A stretch of DNA of 64,000 nt, from assembly GCA_963745205.1 (NCBI GenBank), contig CAVUWX010000013.1:62001-126000 (forward strand). The letters are read 5' to 3'. Positions 37,607 through 47,600 of the stretch are shown here, one piece after another. Position numbers and translations under genes: made by a program. Positions within the stretch are counted from its first letter, which is position 1. Each line of letters starts with the position of its first letter. The notes under the pieces are model-generated. The model was not told the DNA's origin. It did no database searches and worked only from the letters and a program-made list of their open reading frames with translations. The stretch is from Hyphomicrobium_A sp963745205. Lineage in GTDB: Bacteria > Pseudomonadota > Alphaproteobacteria > Rhizobiales > Hyphomicrobiaceae.

Positions 37607-37807
37607 ATGACCAAGCTGATTCCCCTGACCGTCGCTGCGGGCGCTCTTGCCTGCATCGTCGCCGCTGGCAGCGCCCAAGCCGCTCCGGCTTCGGGCATCG
37701 CCCTCGGCAAGCTCGCCAACGTCACCCCGGCCACGGCTTCGGTCGAGCAGGTCTACTGGCGCCGCCATTGGCATCACCGCCGCCATTGGCGCCGCTGGTG
37801 GTGGTAA
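37607..37807 (+). CDS. Small secreted protein with Trp/His/Arg-rich tail
   Basis: 66 residues from the ATG at 37607, with GGAAGGAA at about 37594-37601. The signal peptide ends near GSAQAAP. The mature part is about 40 residues, of which the last 17 (YWRRHWHHRRHWRRWWW) are almost only Trp, His and Arg. Such tails occur in small unannotated exported proteins of this order; metal binding or membrane association is possible but not shown. It has its own strong terminator 36 bases downstream. Confidence 0.7.
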   Translation: MTKLIPLTVAAGALACIVAAGSAQAAPASGIALGKLANVTPATASVEQVYWRRHWHHRRHWRRWWW

Positions 37808-37843
37808 GCACCGCTCGACGCGGCTAGATCCGTCGTCATAGTG

Positions 37844-37878
37844 TCGCCCCCGCACTTTTGCGGGGGCGAGACTTTTTT
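37844..37878 (+). terminator. Strong Rho-independent terminator
   Basis: A 10-base perfect stem, TCGCCCCCGC / GCGGGGGCGA, with loop ACTTTT, is followed by GAC and six T. It ends the small secreted-protein gene and lies 27 bases before the convergent bolA stop. Confidence 0.9.
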
Positions 37879-37904
37879 CAGCACAATTTTTTTCTAAGCC
37901 AAGC

Positions 37905-38180
37905 TCAGCTTAAGGGCTCGCCGGGAGCGCAAGCCTTGATTGCAAGCGCGTGCACCCCATCTTTCAGCTCGTCGGCGAGCACGTCGTTGATCATGCGGTG
38001 ACGCTCGACACGCGTCTTCCCTGCAAACCCATTCGAAACGATCAGCACGCGGAAATGGCTTTCGCCGGTGCCTGGCGACGAGCTGTGGCCGGCGTGAAGG
38101 TGCGACTCATTGACCACGTCGAGGCGGCTCGGGCGCAGGGCGACCATCAGCTTTTCGCGCATGCGCGCCTCAAGGCTCAT
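37905..38180 (-). CDS. bolA: BolA family protein
   Basis: 91 residues from the ATG at 38180, which has GAGG 9 bases upstream; ATG at 38195 lacks such a site. The BolA core is NESHLHAGHSSSPGTGESHFRVLIVS with the following FAGKTRVERHRMINDVLADEL. The His residues in HLHAGH and the later RHR are those that coordinate an Fe-S cluster together with a monothiol glutaredoxin. It is divergent from the DnaJ-domain gene 85 bases away, a common pair in Rhizobiales. Confidence 0.92.
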   Translation of the reverse strand: MSLEARMREKLMVALRPSRLDVVNESHLHAGHSSSPGTGESHFRVLIVSNGFAGKTRVERHRMINDVLADELKDGVHALAIKACAPGEPLS

Positions 38181-38265
38181 TAATGGTCGCCTCATGCTGC
38201 TGTGAAAAAGTTGATTCCCGCGCGCAGCTTGTGCGGCGGCTGAGCTGAGATCATACTTCACCCCG

Positions 38266-38907
38266 ATGAAACTCAACTCCAAATATTTCGACAGCATCCG
38301 CGTCGCGCCCAAAAGGCAGCGCGCCGAGCAGGCGCGCGAGGAGCGTCCCTGCTGCCAATGGAAGGGATGCCGGTCGCCGGGACTTTACCGTGCGCCGCGT
38401 GGGCGCGGGCGCGACGGGCAATACTATCTCTTCTGCATCGATCACGTTCGCCAGTACAACGCCTCGTACAATTATTTCGACGGCATGAACGACCGGGAGG
38501 TGGAGGACTTCCAGAAGGACGCGATCACCGGTCACCGGCCGACCTGGAACGTCGGGCTCAACCTGTCGAACAGGTCAAAACAGGGCGCCGGCGACGCGAA
38601 CGGCAGCGGTGGTCCGCGACACTCGACGATGCGCGCGCAAGACCCGCACGGCTTCTTCGCCTGGCGTGCCCGCGCCGCGCGCGAAGCCCCGGTGGAGGAG
38701 CGCCGCACGCTGAGGCCGCTCGAGCGAAAAAGCCTGCAGACGCTCAACCTGCCTGGCGCCGCCACGCGCATCGAGATCAAGGCGCGCTTCAAGGAGCTGG
38801 TTAAGATTCACCACCCTGATACCAACGGCGGAGACCCGCGCTCTGCGGACAAGTTGCGCGAGATTATCCAAGCCTATAACTATCTGAAGCAAGCGGGATT
38901 GGTGTGA
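38266..38907 (+). CDS. DnaJ-domain protein (C-terminal J domain)
   Basis: 213 residues. The J domain is at the C-terminus (about residues 150-210): TRIEIKARFKELVKIHHPDTNGGD with HPD, then REIIQAYNYLK. The N-terminal 80 residues contain two CxxC-like cysteines in CCQWKGC and a later Cys (FCIDHVRQYN), so a metal site is possible. It likely stimulates DnaK ATPase for some special client. It lies 56 bases before cobS on the same strand, a conserved order, though a direct link to cobalamin is not known to me. Confidence 0.9.
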   Translation: MKLNSKYFDSIRVAPKRQRAEQAREERPCCQWKGCRSPGLYRAPRGRGRDGQYYLFCIDHVRQYNASYNYFDGMNDREVEDFQKDAITGHRPTWNVGLNLSNRSKQGAGDANGSGGPRHSTMRAQDPHGFFAWRARAAREAPVEERRTLRPLERKSLQTLNLPGAATRIEIKARFKELVKIHHPDTNGGDPRSADKLREIIQAYNYLKQAGLV

Positions 38908-38963
38908 CTTTAGAGCGTGCCTCTCGCAACTCCTGAACCTGATCTCCTCGAAGGCCCCCGACG

Positions 38964-39968
38964 ATGCGCGCGCAATCCCAGACGGCCGGCGAAGCCAAGC
39001 TGCCCGGCATACCGGATTTGAAGGTGTCGGTGCGGCAGGTCTTCGGCATCGACACAGATCTCGAGGTGCCTGCCTACTCCAGGGCGGACGAGCACGTTCC
39101 CGATGTCGATCCCGACTACCTCTTCAACAAGGAGGTCACGCTCGCGGTTCTCGCCGGCTTCAAGCACAACCGCCGGGTGATGATCCAAGGCTACCACGGC
39201 ACCGGAAAGTCGACGCACATCGAGCAGACGGCGGCGCGACTCAACTGGCCGTGCATCCGCGTCAATCTCGACAGTCACATCAGCCGCATCGATCTTATCG
39301 GCAAGGACGCGATCGTATTGAAGGACGGGATGCAGGTGACGGAGTTCCGCGAGGGAATCCTGCCGTACGCGCTGCAGACCAACACCGCGCTCGTGTTCGA
39401 CGAATATGACGCCGGCCGTCCCGACGTGATGTTCGTGATCCAGCGCGTGCTCGAGGTCTCGGGCAAGCTCACGCTGCTCGACCAATCGAAAGTGATCCGC
39501 CCGCATCCGGCGTTCCGCCTGTTCGCGACGACGAACACCATCGGGCTCGGCGACACGTCCGGCCTCTATCACGGCACCCAGCAGATCAATCAGGGTCAGA
39601 TGGATCGCTGGTCAATCGTGGCGACGCTCAACTATCTGCCGCACGACGACGAGGCCAAGATCGTGCTCTCCAAGGTGAAGTCGTTCGCCAAGAGCGAGGC
39701 CAAGCGCAAGGCGGTCTCGCACATGGTGCGCGTCGCCGATCTCACGCGCTCGGCCTTCATCAACGGCGATCTCTCGACCGTGATGAGCCCGCGCACGGTG
39801 ATGATGTGGGCCGAGAACGCCGAGATCTTCAACGATATAGGCTTCGCCTTCCGCCTGACCTTCCTCAACAAGTGCGACGAGCTCGAGCGACCCCTGGTCG
39901 CCGAGTTCTATCAGCGCTGCTTCGGCGAGGAGCTGCCCGAGAGCGCGGCCAACGTCGCACTGAGCTAG
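38964..39968 (+). CDS. cobS: Aerobic cobaltochelatase subunit CobS
   Basis: 334 residues. AAA+ MoxR/McpI-like ATPase. Walker A GYHGTGKS (residues 76-83), Walker B ALVFDEYDAG (Asp145-Glu146), sensor TNTIG in RLFATTNTIGLGD. With CobT and CobN it inserts cobalt into hydrogenobyrinic acid a,c-diamide. CobN is not in the window. cobT follows after 5 bases, so they form one operon. Confidence 0.96.
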   Translation: MRAQSQTAGEAKLPGIPDLKVSVRQVFGIDTDLEVPAYSRADEHVPDVDPDYLFNKEVTLAVLAGFKHNRRVMIQGYHGTGKSTHIEQTAARLNWPCIRVNLDSHISRIDLIGKDAIVLKDGMQVTEFREGILPYALQTNTALVFDEYDAGRPDVMFVIQRVLEVSGKLTLLDQSKVIRPHPAFRLFATTNTIGLGDTSGLYHGTQQINQGQMDRWSIVATLNYLPHDDEAKIVLSKVKSFAKSEAKRKAVSHMVRVADLTRSAFINGDLSTVMSPRTVMMWAENAEIFNDIGFAFRLTFLNKCDELERPLVAEFYQRCFGEELPESAANVALS

Positions 39969-39973
39969 CGCGT

Positions 39974-41857
39974 ATGACGACAGGCCCCAAACGCAAGGAA
40001 GCGCCGACCGAGCCGTTGAAACGGGCGATCGGCCTCACCGTCCGCGCCATCGCCGGCCAGCACGACATCGATATCGCCTTCGCGCCCGGCCCCCCCGAGT
40101 TCTCGCCCAAGCACGTGCTCTTGCCCGAGCCCTCGCGCGTGCCCTCGCAGCGCGAGATCGCCGTCATCCGCGGCTGGGCGGACAGCTTCGCGCTGACCGC
40201 CGGCTGCCATGACGTGAAGCTGCATAACAGGCTGGCCCCGGCTTCGGGCCCTGCGCGCCATGTCTTCGAAGCGGCCGAGCGCGCCCGCGTCGAGGCGCTG
40301 GGCGCCAATCGGATGCCCGGCATGGCGCGCAACCTCACCGCGCGCATCGAGGACCAGTACGCCGACCGCCGTTTCGCTACCGTCGCCAGCAAGGAGGATG
40401 CCCCGCTCGAGGACGCGCTCGCGCTCTTGATCCGCGAGCGGCTCACCGGCCTGCCGCCACCCGAGACGGCGAACGCGCTGGTGAACCTCTGGCGCCCCTC
40501 GATAGAGCAGCGTGGTGCCAAATTGCTACGGCGGCTCGAAAGCCTTGCCGAGGACCAGGAAAGCTTCGGGCGCCTCGTGCGCGACCTTCTGCGCGCGCTC
40601 GAGTTGGTGGAGGAGAGTGCGGACACCGAGGACGAGGAGAGCGGCGAGCGTAACGAGAACGAGCCCCAAGGCGGCGACAGCGAAGGCGACAGCACGGAGG
40701 AAGGCGAGGAGGGCCGGGACCAGCCGCGCGAGGAAGGGTTATCGGAAGGCGACGCGAGCGAAGCGCACGAAGCCTCCGAAACAACGAGCGCGGACGAGTT
40801 CGAGAGCGAGTTCGACGACCTCGAGCAGATCGAGACGCCGGAGCCGTGGCGGCCGAACGCCTCCGTCCTCGATAACCCGGAGGCCTTCGGCTACAAGGTA
40901 TTCACGCGCGAATTCGACGAGGAGATCGGCGCCGAGCAGCTTTCCTCGCCAGAGGAGCTCGAGCGCCTGCGCGCCTATCTCGATCGCGAGCTGAGGACGC
41001 TCTCGAGCGCGGTGGCCCGCCTCGCCAACAGGCTGCAGCGCCGCCTGCTTGCGCAGCAGAGCCGCGCCTGGGAGTTCGACCTCGAGGAAGGAGCGCTCGA
41101 CGCCGCGCGGCTCACGCGCGTCATCGTCGATCCCATGCATCCGCTGTCGTTCAAGCGCGAGCGCGATACCGAGTTCCGCGATACCGTCGTCACGCTGGTG
41201 CTCGATAATTCCGGCTCGATGCGCGGGCGCCCGATCATGGTCGCGGCCTGTTGCGCCGACATTCTTGCGCGCACGCTCGAGCGCTGCGGCGTCAAGGTGG
41301 AGATCCTCGGCTTCACCACGCGCGCCTGGAAGGGCGGCCAGTCGCGCGAGCAGTGGCTGGCGTCCGGCAAGCCGCAGGGGCCGGGGCGTCTCAACGACCT
41401 TCGCCACATCATCTACAAGACGGCGGACGCACCCTGGCGGCGGGCCAAACGCTCGCTCGCGCTCATGATGCGCGAGGGGCTTTTGAAAGAGAACATCGAC
41501 GGCGAAGCACTGGCCTGGGCGCATCGGCGCCTGCTCGCGCGACCGGAACAGCGCCGCATTCTCATAATGATCTCCGACGGTGCGCCGGTCGACGACTCCA
41601 CCCTTTCGGTAAACTCCGGCAACTATCTGGAGCAGCATCTGCGCCAAGTTATCGAGGAGATCGAGACGCACTCGCCGGTTGAGCTGATCGCCATCGGCAT
41701 CGGCCACGACGTGACGCGCTACTATCGCCGGGCGGTCACGATAACTGACCCGAGCGAGCTTGCCGGAGCCATGACCGACAAGCTGGTCGAGCTGTTCGAG
41801 GAGGAAGGCCAGCGCACAGTCGGGCCGCGCTCGCGATCGCGCGGTCGCGTGCATTGA
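39974..41857 (+). CDS. cobT: Aerobic cobaltochelatase subunit CobT
   Basis: 627 residues from the ATG at 39974 (MTTGPKRKEAPTEPLKRA); the frame upstream overlaps cobS. The middle (about 215-300) is a very acidic Glu/Asp/Ser stretch, typical of CobT. The C-terminal VWA domain has the MIDAS motif DNSGSM in LVLDNSGSMRGRP and a later ISDGAPVDDST. CobT and CobS form the two-tiered ring that activates CobN. Ends 22 bases before the phytase-like gene. Confidence 0.96.
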   Translation: MTTGPKRKEAPTEPLKRAIGLTVRAIAGQHDIDIAFAPGPPEFSPKHVLLPEPSRVPSQREIAVIRGWADSFALTAGCHDVKLHNRLAPASGPARHVFEAAERARVEALGANRMPGMARNLTARIEDQYADRRFATVASKEDAPLEDALALLIRERLTGLPPPETANALVNLWRPSIEQRGAKLLRRLESLAEDQESFGRLVRDLLRALELVEESADTEDEESGERNENEPQGGDSEGDSTEEGEEGRDQPREEGLSEGDASEAHEASETTSADEFESEFDDLEQIETPEPWRPNASVLDNPEAFGYKVFTREFDEEIGAEQLSSPEELERLRAYLDRELRTLSSAVARLANRLQRRLLAQQSRAWEFDLEEGALDAARLTRVIVDPMHPLSFKRERDTEFRDTVVTLVLDNSGSMRGRPIMVAACCADILARTLERCGVKVEILGFTTRAWKGGQSREQWLASGKPQGPGRLNDLRHIIYKTADAPWRRAKRSLALMMREGLLKENIDGEALAWAHRRLLARPEQRRILIMISDGAPVDDSTLSVNSGNYLEQHLRQVIEEIETHSPVELIAIGIGHDVTRYYRRAVTITDPSELAGAMTDKLVELFEEEGQRTVGPRSRSRGRVH

Positions 41858-41879
41858 CGTGCGCATTGAGGAGCTCGCC

Positions 41880-42986
41880 TTGAAGGCGGCAACAGAGTGC
41901 TTCGTCTCAACTTCGGTGATCGGCCTTGTTGTTTTCGGCAGTTCGGTTGCGTTCGCCGATCCGAAGCCCGCGAAGCCCGACCAGGCGGTCGAGGCCATCG
42001 CGGTCGAAGCCCGCCCCATCGCGGCGTTCGACAAGATCGATGCCGGCAAGACGCATTTCGGCAAGCTCAAGTGGCGCGGCGGCCTCGAGCTCACGTCACC
42101 TTCGCGCCGTTTCGGCGGCTGGTCTGGGCTCGTGCTTGACGCCGCCGGCAAGAAATTTTTCTCGATATCTGACGCCGGGAGCTGGATGAGCGGCGAGATC
42201 GCCTACGCCGGCGACCGGCCCGCGGCGCTCGAAGGCGTGCGGCTCGGTCCCATTCGCGCACTTTCGGGCAAGGCGCTGACGCGCAAGCGCAACAGCGACG
42301 CCGAAGGACTCGCGCTCGTCAGCGGCACACCGGACAAGGGCAGCGTGCTCATCTCGTTCGAGCGCAACCATCGCATTGGCCGGTTCGACATCGGCCCGGA
42401 CGGCCTGTCGCCGGCGCTGAGCTACGTCGATTTGCCGCCCGGCGCCAGGAAGATGAAGTCCAACAAGGGCCTCGAAGCCGTCGCGATTTTGCGAGCCGGG
42501 CCCAACCGGGGATCGCTCGTCGCCTTCGCCGAGAGCCTCCCCGATGGCGCCGGCGATAACACGGGCTGGCTGTGGGTCAAGAACAAGCCGGTCGAGATCC
42601 ATCTGACCAATCCCGGCGACTACGACGTGACCGACGCGGCAGGGCTCCCCGACGGCGGTCTGCTCGTGCTCGAGCGCCGCTTCCGCTGGAGCGAGGGGGT
42701 CAAGTCCCGCCTGCGGCTGATCCGCCGCGACGAGCTCAAGCCCGGTGGGCGCATCGAGGGCGAGATGCTCTTTGACGCGACCATGAACCAGGAGATCGAC
42801 AACATGGAGGGGCTGGCGGTTCACGCTGGCGCCGGCGGTGAGATCATCGTCACGATGATCTCAGACGACAATTTCAACCACCTGTTGCAACGGACGCTGT
42901 TCTTGCAATTCGCCATTGAAGGCAGCGATCTTGCGCGCGCGGAGTCGGAGCGCCGCGCCGGCGAAAACCCAATCGAGAAGAAGTAG
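41880..42986 (+). CDS. Exported esterase-like/phytase-like beta-propeller protein (PF13449)
   Basis: I place the start at the TTG at 41880, with GAGGAG at 41868-41873; this gives a good signal peptide (MKAATECFVSTSVIGLVVFG). A GTG at 41859 is the alternative. About 368 residues. The repeated pattern GLELTSPSRRFGGWSGLVLD, KKFFSISDAGSWM, SDAEGLALVSG and NKGLEAVAI matches the esterase-like-activity-of-phytase family. Activity is not established for this subgroup. It lies just after cobT on the same strand and may be co-transcribed. Confidence 0.85.
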   Translation: MKAATECFVSTSVIGLVVFGSSVAFADPKPAKPDQAVEAIAVEARPIAAFDKIDAGKTHFGKLKWRGGLELTSPSRRFGGWSGLVLDAAGKKFFSISDAGSWMSGEIAYAGDRPAALEGVRLGPIRALSGKALTRKRNSDAEGLALVSGTPDKGSVLISFERNHRIGRFDIGPDGLSPALSYVDLPPGARKMKSNKGLEAVAILRAGPNRGSLVAFAESLPDGAGDNTGWLWVKNKPVEIHLTNPGDYDVTDAAGLPDGGLLVLERRFRWSEGVKSRLRLIRRDELKPGGRIEGEMLFDATMNQEIDNMEGLAVHAGAGGEIIVTMISDDNFNHLLQRTLFLQFAIEGSDLARAESERRAGENPIEKK

Positions 42987-43003
42987 TCTGCGCGGCGCCG
43001 GTC

Positions 43004-43303
43004 TTAAGCGGCCGCCGGGGCTGCCTTGGCGGCCTTTCGGAGCTCGCGCTTGAGCTTGAGGCAGCGCTCCGAAAGATCTTCGTCGCTTGCTTTCAGCAGG
43101 AAAGCATCGAGGCCGCCGCGGTGCTCGACCGACTTCAACGCGTGCGCGCTGATGCGGAGCTTAACCTTGCGCCCGAGCGCGTCGCTAATAAGCGTGACCT
43201 CGCAAAGGTTGGGACGAAACTTGCGCTTCGTCTTGTTCTCGGCGTGGCTTCGCAACTGCCCGGAAAGGGGCAGCTTGCCAGTCAGCTCACAACGCCTCGT
43301 CAT
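43004..43303 (-). CDS. rpmB: 50S ribosomal protein L28
   Basis: 99 residues from the ATG at 43303, with AAGGAG upstream. MTRRCELTGK, HAENKTKRKFRPNL and LRISAHALKSVEHRGG are diagnostic for the alphaproteobacterial form, which is longer than the E. coli protein (78 residues) by an Ala/Lys-rich end. It faces the phytase-like gene convergently, with 17 bases between stops, and is divergent from the DUF3108 gene. Confidence 0.97.
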   Translation of the reverse strand: MTRRCELTGKLPLSGQLRSHAENKTKRKFRPNLCEVTLISDALGRKVKLRISAHALKSVEHRGGLDAFLLKASDEDLSERCLKLKRELRKAAKAAPAAA

Positions 43304-43626
43304 CTCAAAGCTCCTTCGCCACCGCTGCCTAGGGGTGACCCGCGCACGGAAAAATAGGGGTATGGAAAGTCGCTCCAGCCATGGCCGGAGCGACAAGGCG
43401 GTGTCTATGCCTGAGGCTCCTTGTGGCGTCAAGGCGTTGCGGCTTTGAGAGAAAGCTCGAGCCGACCCGCCCAGGCCGCCGGAAGAGCGTGCATCGGACG
43501 CTTCCATTCCGTCGCCCATTTCCTTATAGCGCAGACCTCGAAACGCGCGATGGGGCCACATATTTGACCAAAAACGGGGTTTAGCGTGCATGATTGCGTG
43601 CCGCGTCCAGGGGACATTGGGCAGTC
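43304..43626. other. Divergent rpmB / DUF3108 intergenic region
   Basis: These 323 bases hold no gene I can support. The minus-strand frame running in from rpmB and a short plus-strand frame have no start signals. The region must contain the rpmB promoter and leader and that of the DUF3108 gene. I see no L28-specific leader structure. Confidence 0.5.
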
Positions 43627-44481
43627 ATGAGGTACGGAGTTCGGCTTCACGGCAAGCGCACCTGCATTGCAGCGCTTCTGCCGGCGCTCTCGTTGATCTC
43701 CGTTGCGATTGTCTCGGCGTCGCCCGTCTGTGCCGGCTCCGGCCCGCTGCCGGCTCACGTGGTCGCAAGCTACAAGATCAGCTTCGGCGTGCTTGGCAAC
43801 ATCGGCAGCTTCCGCTTCAGGTCCGACGTCAACGGCGAGGCCTACAATCTTTCGGCCAACGCCAAGATCGACACCGCGGTGTTCGACTATAACGGCGCCA
43901 TGTCGAGTATCGGCCGCGTGCTCTCGGCTGTCACCAAGCCCTCGCTTTACACTTTCCAGTTCAAGCAGAAGGTGTTTCTGAGCAGAGGCCAGTCCAAGTC
44001 GCTCGGCATCGGCTTTGACGACGCGGGGGTGAAGAATGTGAGCTGGGTACCGCCTCAAGACACTCCGGACGGGTTCATTCCGGTGACGAGGGAGCAGCTT
44101 CGGAATGTGCTCGACCCTCTAACCGGAGTAATGTCCCTCGCCGTCGGCGACACCGCGCGCCCTTGTGACCGTCGGCTGCCGATCTTCGATGGGCGTCAGC
44201 GCTTCGATCTCGTCTTCACGCTCGCCAGCATGCCTGCCTCGCCGACTGCCGATCAGGTATGCCGCGTCAAGATGATCACCATTTCCGGCTACAAGCCGGG
44301 CGAAGGCGCCGAATCGGTCATAAGCGGCAACATCGAGGTGGTGCTGCGCCCGGTACCGAAGGCTAACATCGTCATTCCCTATCGCATAACGGTGCCGACG
44401 ATCGTCGGCGCCGCGGTGCTCACGTCCGATCAGACCGACATCACGATGCCCGACCAGCAACGGATCGCGATGCGCCGCTGA
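43627..44481 (+). CDS. DUF3108 domain exported protein
   Basis: 284 residues from the ATG at 43627. The signal peptide ends near SPVCAGS. VVASYKISFGVLGNIGSFRFRSDVNGEAYNL is the DUF3108 beginning (beta-rich, lipoprotein-carrier-like). VSWVPPQDTPDGFIPVTREQLRNVLDPLTGVMSL is the distal part. Periplasmic; function unknown. The order rpmB/DUF3108/helicase is conserved in Rhizobiales. Confidence 0.88.
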   Translation: MRYGVRLHGKRTCIAALLPALSLISVAIVSASPVCAGSGPLPAHVVASYKISFGVLGNIGSFRFRSDVNGEAYNLSANAKIDTAVFDYNGAMSSIGRVLSAVTKPSLYTFQFKQKVFLSRGQSKSLGIGFDDAGVKNVSWVPPQDTPDGFIPVTREQLRNVLDPLTGVMSLAVGDTARPCDRRLPIFDGRQRFDLVFTLASMPASPTADQVCRVKMITISGYKPGEGAESVISGNIEVVLRPVPKANIVIPYRITVPTIVGAAVLTSDQTDITMPDQQRIAMRR

Positions 44482-44651
44482 CCGGCAGCGCGACCGCGCG
44501 GATCACATGCTCGATCGATAACCGCCAAAAAACGCGATACCGATCGTAATGGGCGGCCGAACGCTTCAGCGCGCGAAAATCAATCTGCTCTTGATCTCCG
44601 TCGATCCCTCTGCGATGGCAATGTGCAAGTGAGATGAGGAGGCCTTCGCAA

Positions 44652-47600
44652 ATGGCCAGCGACCTCGAGATGCGCATCCGTCATACGACGGCGGTGCTCG
44701 GGCCCACCAACACCGGCAAGACACACCTCGCTATCGAACGTATGCTCGGGCACGAGAGCGGCATGATCGGCTTGCCGCTGCGCCTGCTCGCGCGCGAGGT
44801 GTACGACAAGATCGCCGCCCGCGTCGGGGCCGACAGCGTCGCGCTCATCACCGGCGAGGAGAAGATCAAGCCGGAGCGCGCCCGCTTCTGGGTGTGCACG
44901 GTGGAGGCGATGCCGCGCGACGTGGACGTCGATTTCCTGGCGATCGACGAGGTACAGCTCGCCGGCGATCCCGAGCGCGGCCACGTATTCACGGACAGGT
45001 TGCTGCACGCGCGCGGCCGCTCTGAGACTCTGCTGCTCGGCGCCCAGACCATGCGCGAGGCCATTGCCGATCTCGTGCCCGGAGCCAACTTCATCTCGCG
45101 CCCGCGCCTGTCGAAGCTCACCTACGCAGGGCAGAAGAAGATCACGCGGCTGCCGCAGCGATCGGCCGTCGTGGCGTTCTCCGCCGCCGAGGTCTACTCG
45201 ATCGCCGAGCTGATCCGCCGGCAACGCGGCGGTGCCGCGGTTGTTCTCGGCGCACTGTCGCCGCGCACGCGCAATGCGCAAGTCGCGCTCTATCAGTCGG
45301 GCGACGTGGACTTCCTGGTGGCGACGGATGCCATCGGCATGGGCCTCAATCTCGACGTGGATCACGTCGCGTTCTCGGCCTCGCGCAAGTTCGACGGGCA
45401 GAACCACCGCAATCTGACGCCCTCCGAGCTGAGCCAGATCGCAGGTCGGGCCGGCCGCCACATGAACGACGGCACCTTCGGAGTCACCAGCTCGGCCGAG
45501 CCGTTCGACGCGGACACGGTGGAGCGCCTCGAGACGCACAACTTCGAAAGCGTCCGCGTCCTGCAGTGGCGCAACCGCAACCTCGATTTCTCCTCGCTCG
45601 AAGCCTTGAAAAGCTCGCTGCGCGAGACCCCGCACATCAAGCACCTGGCCCGCGCGCGTGCCGCCGACGACGTGGTGGCGCTCGACACCGTCAGTGGCGA
45701 CAAGGACGTGCTGCGCGTGGCCATTGCGCCGGCCGCCGTCGCCAGGCTCTGGGAGGTTTGCCAGATCCCCGACTACCGTAAGATCTCGGGCCAGAACCAC
45801 GCCGAACTCATCGGCACGATCTACAAGTTCCTGCTGGGGCCGAGCGAGCGCATCCCCGAGGACTGGTTTGCCAAGCAGGTTGCCTTCGCCGACCGCACCG
45901 ACGGCGACATCGACACGCTCGCGAACCGCATCGCGCACATCAGGACGTGGACGTTCGTGTCGAACCGCGTCGACTGGCTCAAAGACCCGCCGCATTGGCA
46001 GGCGCGCACGCGCGAGATTGAGGACAAGCTATCGGACGCCTTGCACGAGTGCCTGACGCAGCGCTTCGTCGACCTGCGCACGAGCGCGCTGATGAAGGGC
46101 ATGCGGGACAAGGACGAGCTGCACGCCGAGATCGCCGAGGATGGCGCGATCAACGTAGAGAACCACTACGTCGGCCGCTTGCGCGGCTTCCGCTTCTCCG
46201 CCGATGCGGGCGGCGGCGATGGCATTCACGGCAAGGCAGCGCGCAACGCCGCCGCGCAGGTGCTGGCGCGTGAATTGTCGATGCGCACGCGCCGAGTCGC
46301 CGCGGCGCAGGCGGACGCTTTTCAGCTGTCGCAGCGTGGGGTGATCGCGTGGAAGGGCGAGGAGATCGCCCAGCTCGAGCCCAGTGACGATCCGTTGAAG
46401 CCGTCGGTCAGCGTGCTGGCGGACGAGTACCTGTCCGCCCCGGACCGCGAGAAGGTGCAGGCGCGCCTCGACGCCTGGGTCGCGCAGACCATCGCGGAGA
46501 AGTTGAAGCCTCTCGTCGAGATCGGCCAGGCGGAGGACATCTCGGGCCTCGCACGCGGCATCGCCTTCCGGCTGCGCGAGAACCTCGGCATCCTGCGGCG
46601 CGAGACGGTGGGCGAGGAGATCAAGGCGCTCGACCAGACGGCGCGCGCGCAACTGCGCAAATACGGCGTGCGCTTCGGCGCGTTCAACATCTATTTCCCC
46701 ACCCTTTTGAAACCCGCGGCAGCAGAGCTGGCGCTGGCGCTGTGGTCGCTCAAGAATGCCGGCACCTGCGGGGTTGCGCTCGAGGCGATGCCCGAGGTCC
46801 CGCGCGCGGGGCTGACGTCTTTTGCGCCCGTCCCTGCGGCACCCGATGCCTTCTATCGCGCCTACGGCTACCACGTGTGCGGGCCGCGTGCGGTACGCAT
46901 CGATATGCTGGAGCGGCTCGCCGATCATATCCGCCCGCTGCTCGCCTGGCGCTCCGGTGCGGAGGGCGCTGCAGCACCCAAGGGCGCCACCGGCGACGGT
47001 GGTTTCACCGCAACGCCCGATATGATGTCGCTGCTCGGCTGCTCGCCAGAGGAGCTCGGCGGCGTTCTGAAGGCGCTGGGGTTCCGGGTCGACCGGCGCC
47101 CGGTCAAGAAGGCGTCGGAGGCGCCGGCCACCGCGGAGGCTGCGCAGCTGGCGGCCGCTGAAACTGCTGCCGACGCGCCGGCCGCCGAGCCGACGACGGA
47201 AGCGCCGGTCGCGGCGGCACTCGCCGCCGAGACGGTGGAGAAGGCCGCGCCAAGCGAGCCCGAGTTCGAGGAGATCTGGCGACCGCGCCGGCATCCGCGC
47301 GTGGAGCGTCGCAAAGATACGCCGCAGCGGTCAAAGCAACGCCCGGAAGCCCGGGTCGCGGCACAGACAGCGCAGCCGGCGCAATCCGCACCGCCCGCGC
47401 CACCGTCGGGTGGCAACGGTCACGACGCGCGGCCGTCGGCGCACCGCGAGCATCGTCGCGAGCGCAGCAAGGAGGGGGCAGAGCGCGGGCGCGAAGGCCG
47501 TCCGCGGCGCTCCAACGCTCCCGATCGGCGCCGGCGGGAAGAGCGCCGTAAGACCGAAGTTCTCACCGCCGCGCCGCCAAGGCGCGCCGGGGCCGACCCG

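Noticed and set aside
40739..42151. Minus-strand ORF of 470 codons opposite cobT
   Set aside because: Overlaps two certain plus-strand genes and has no recognisable domain.
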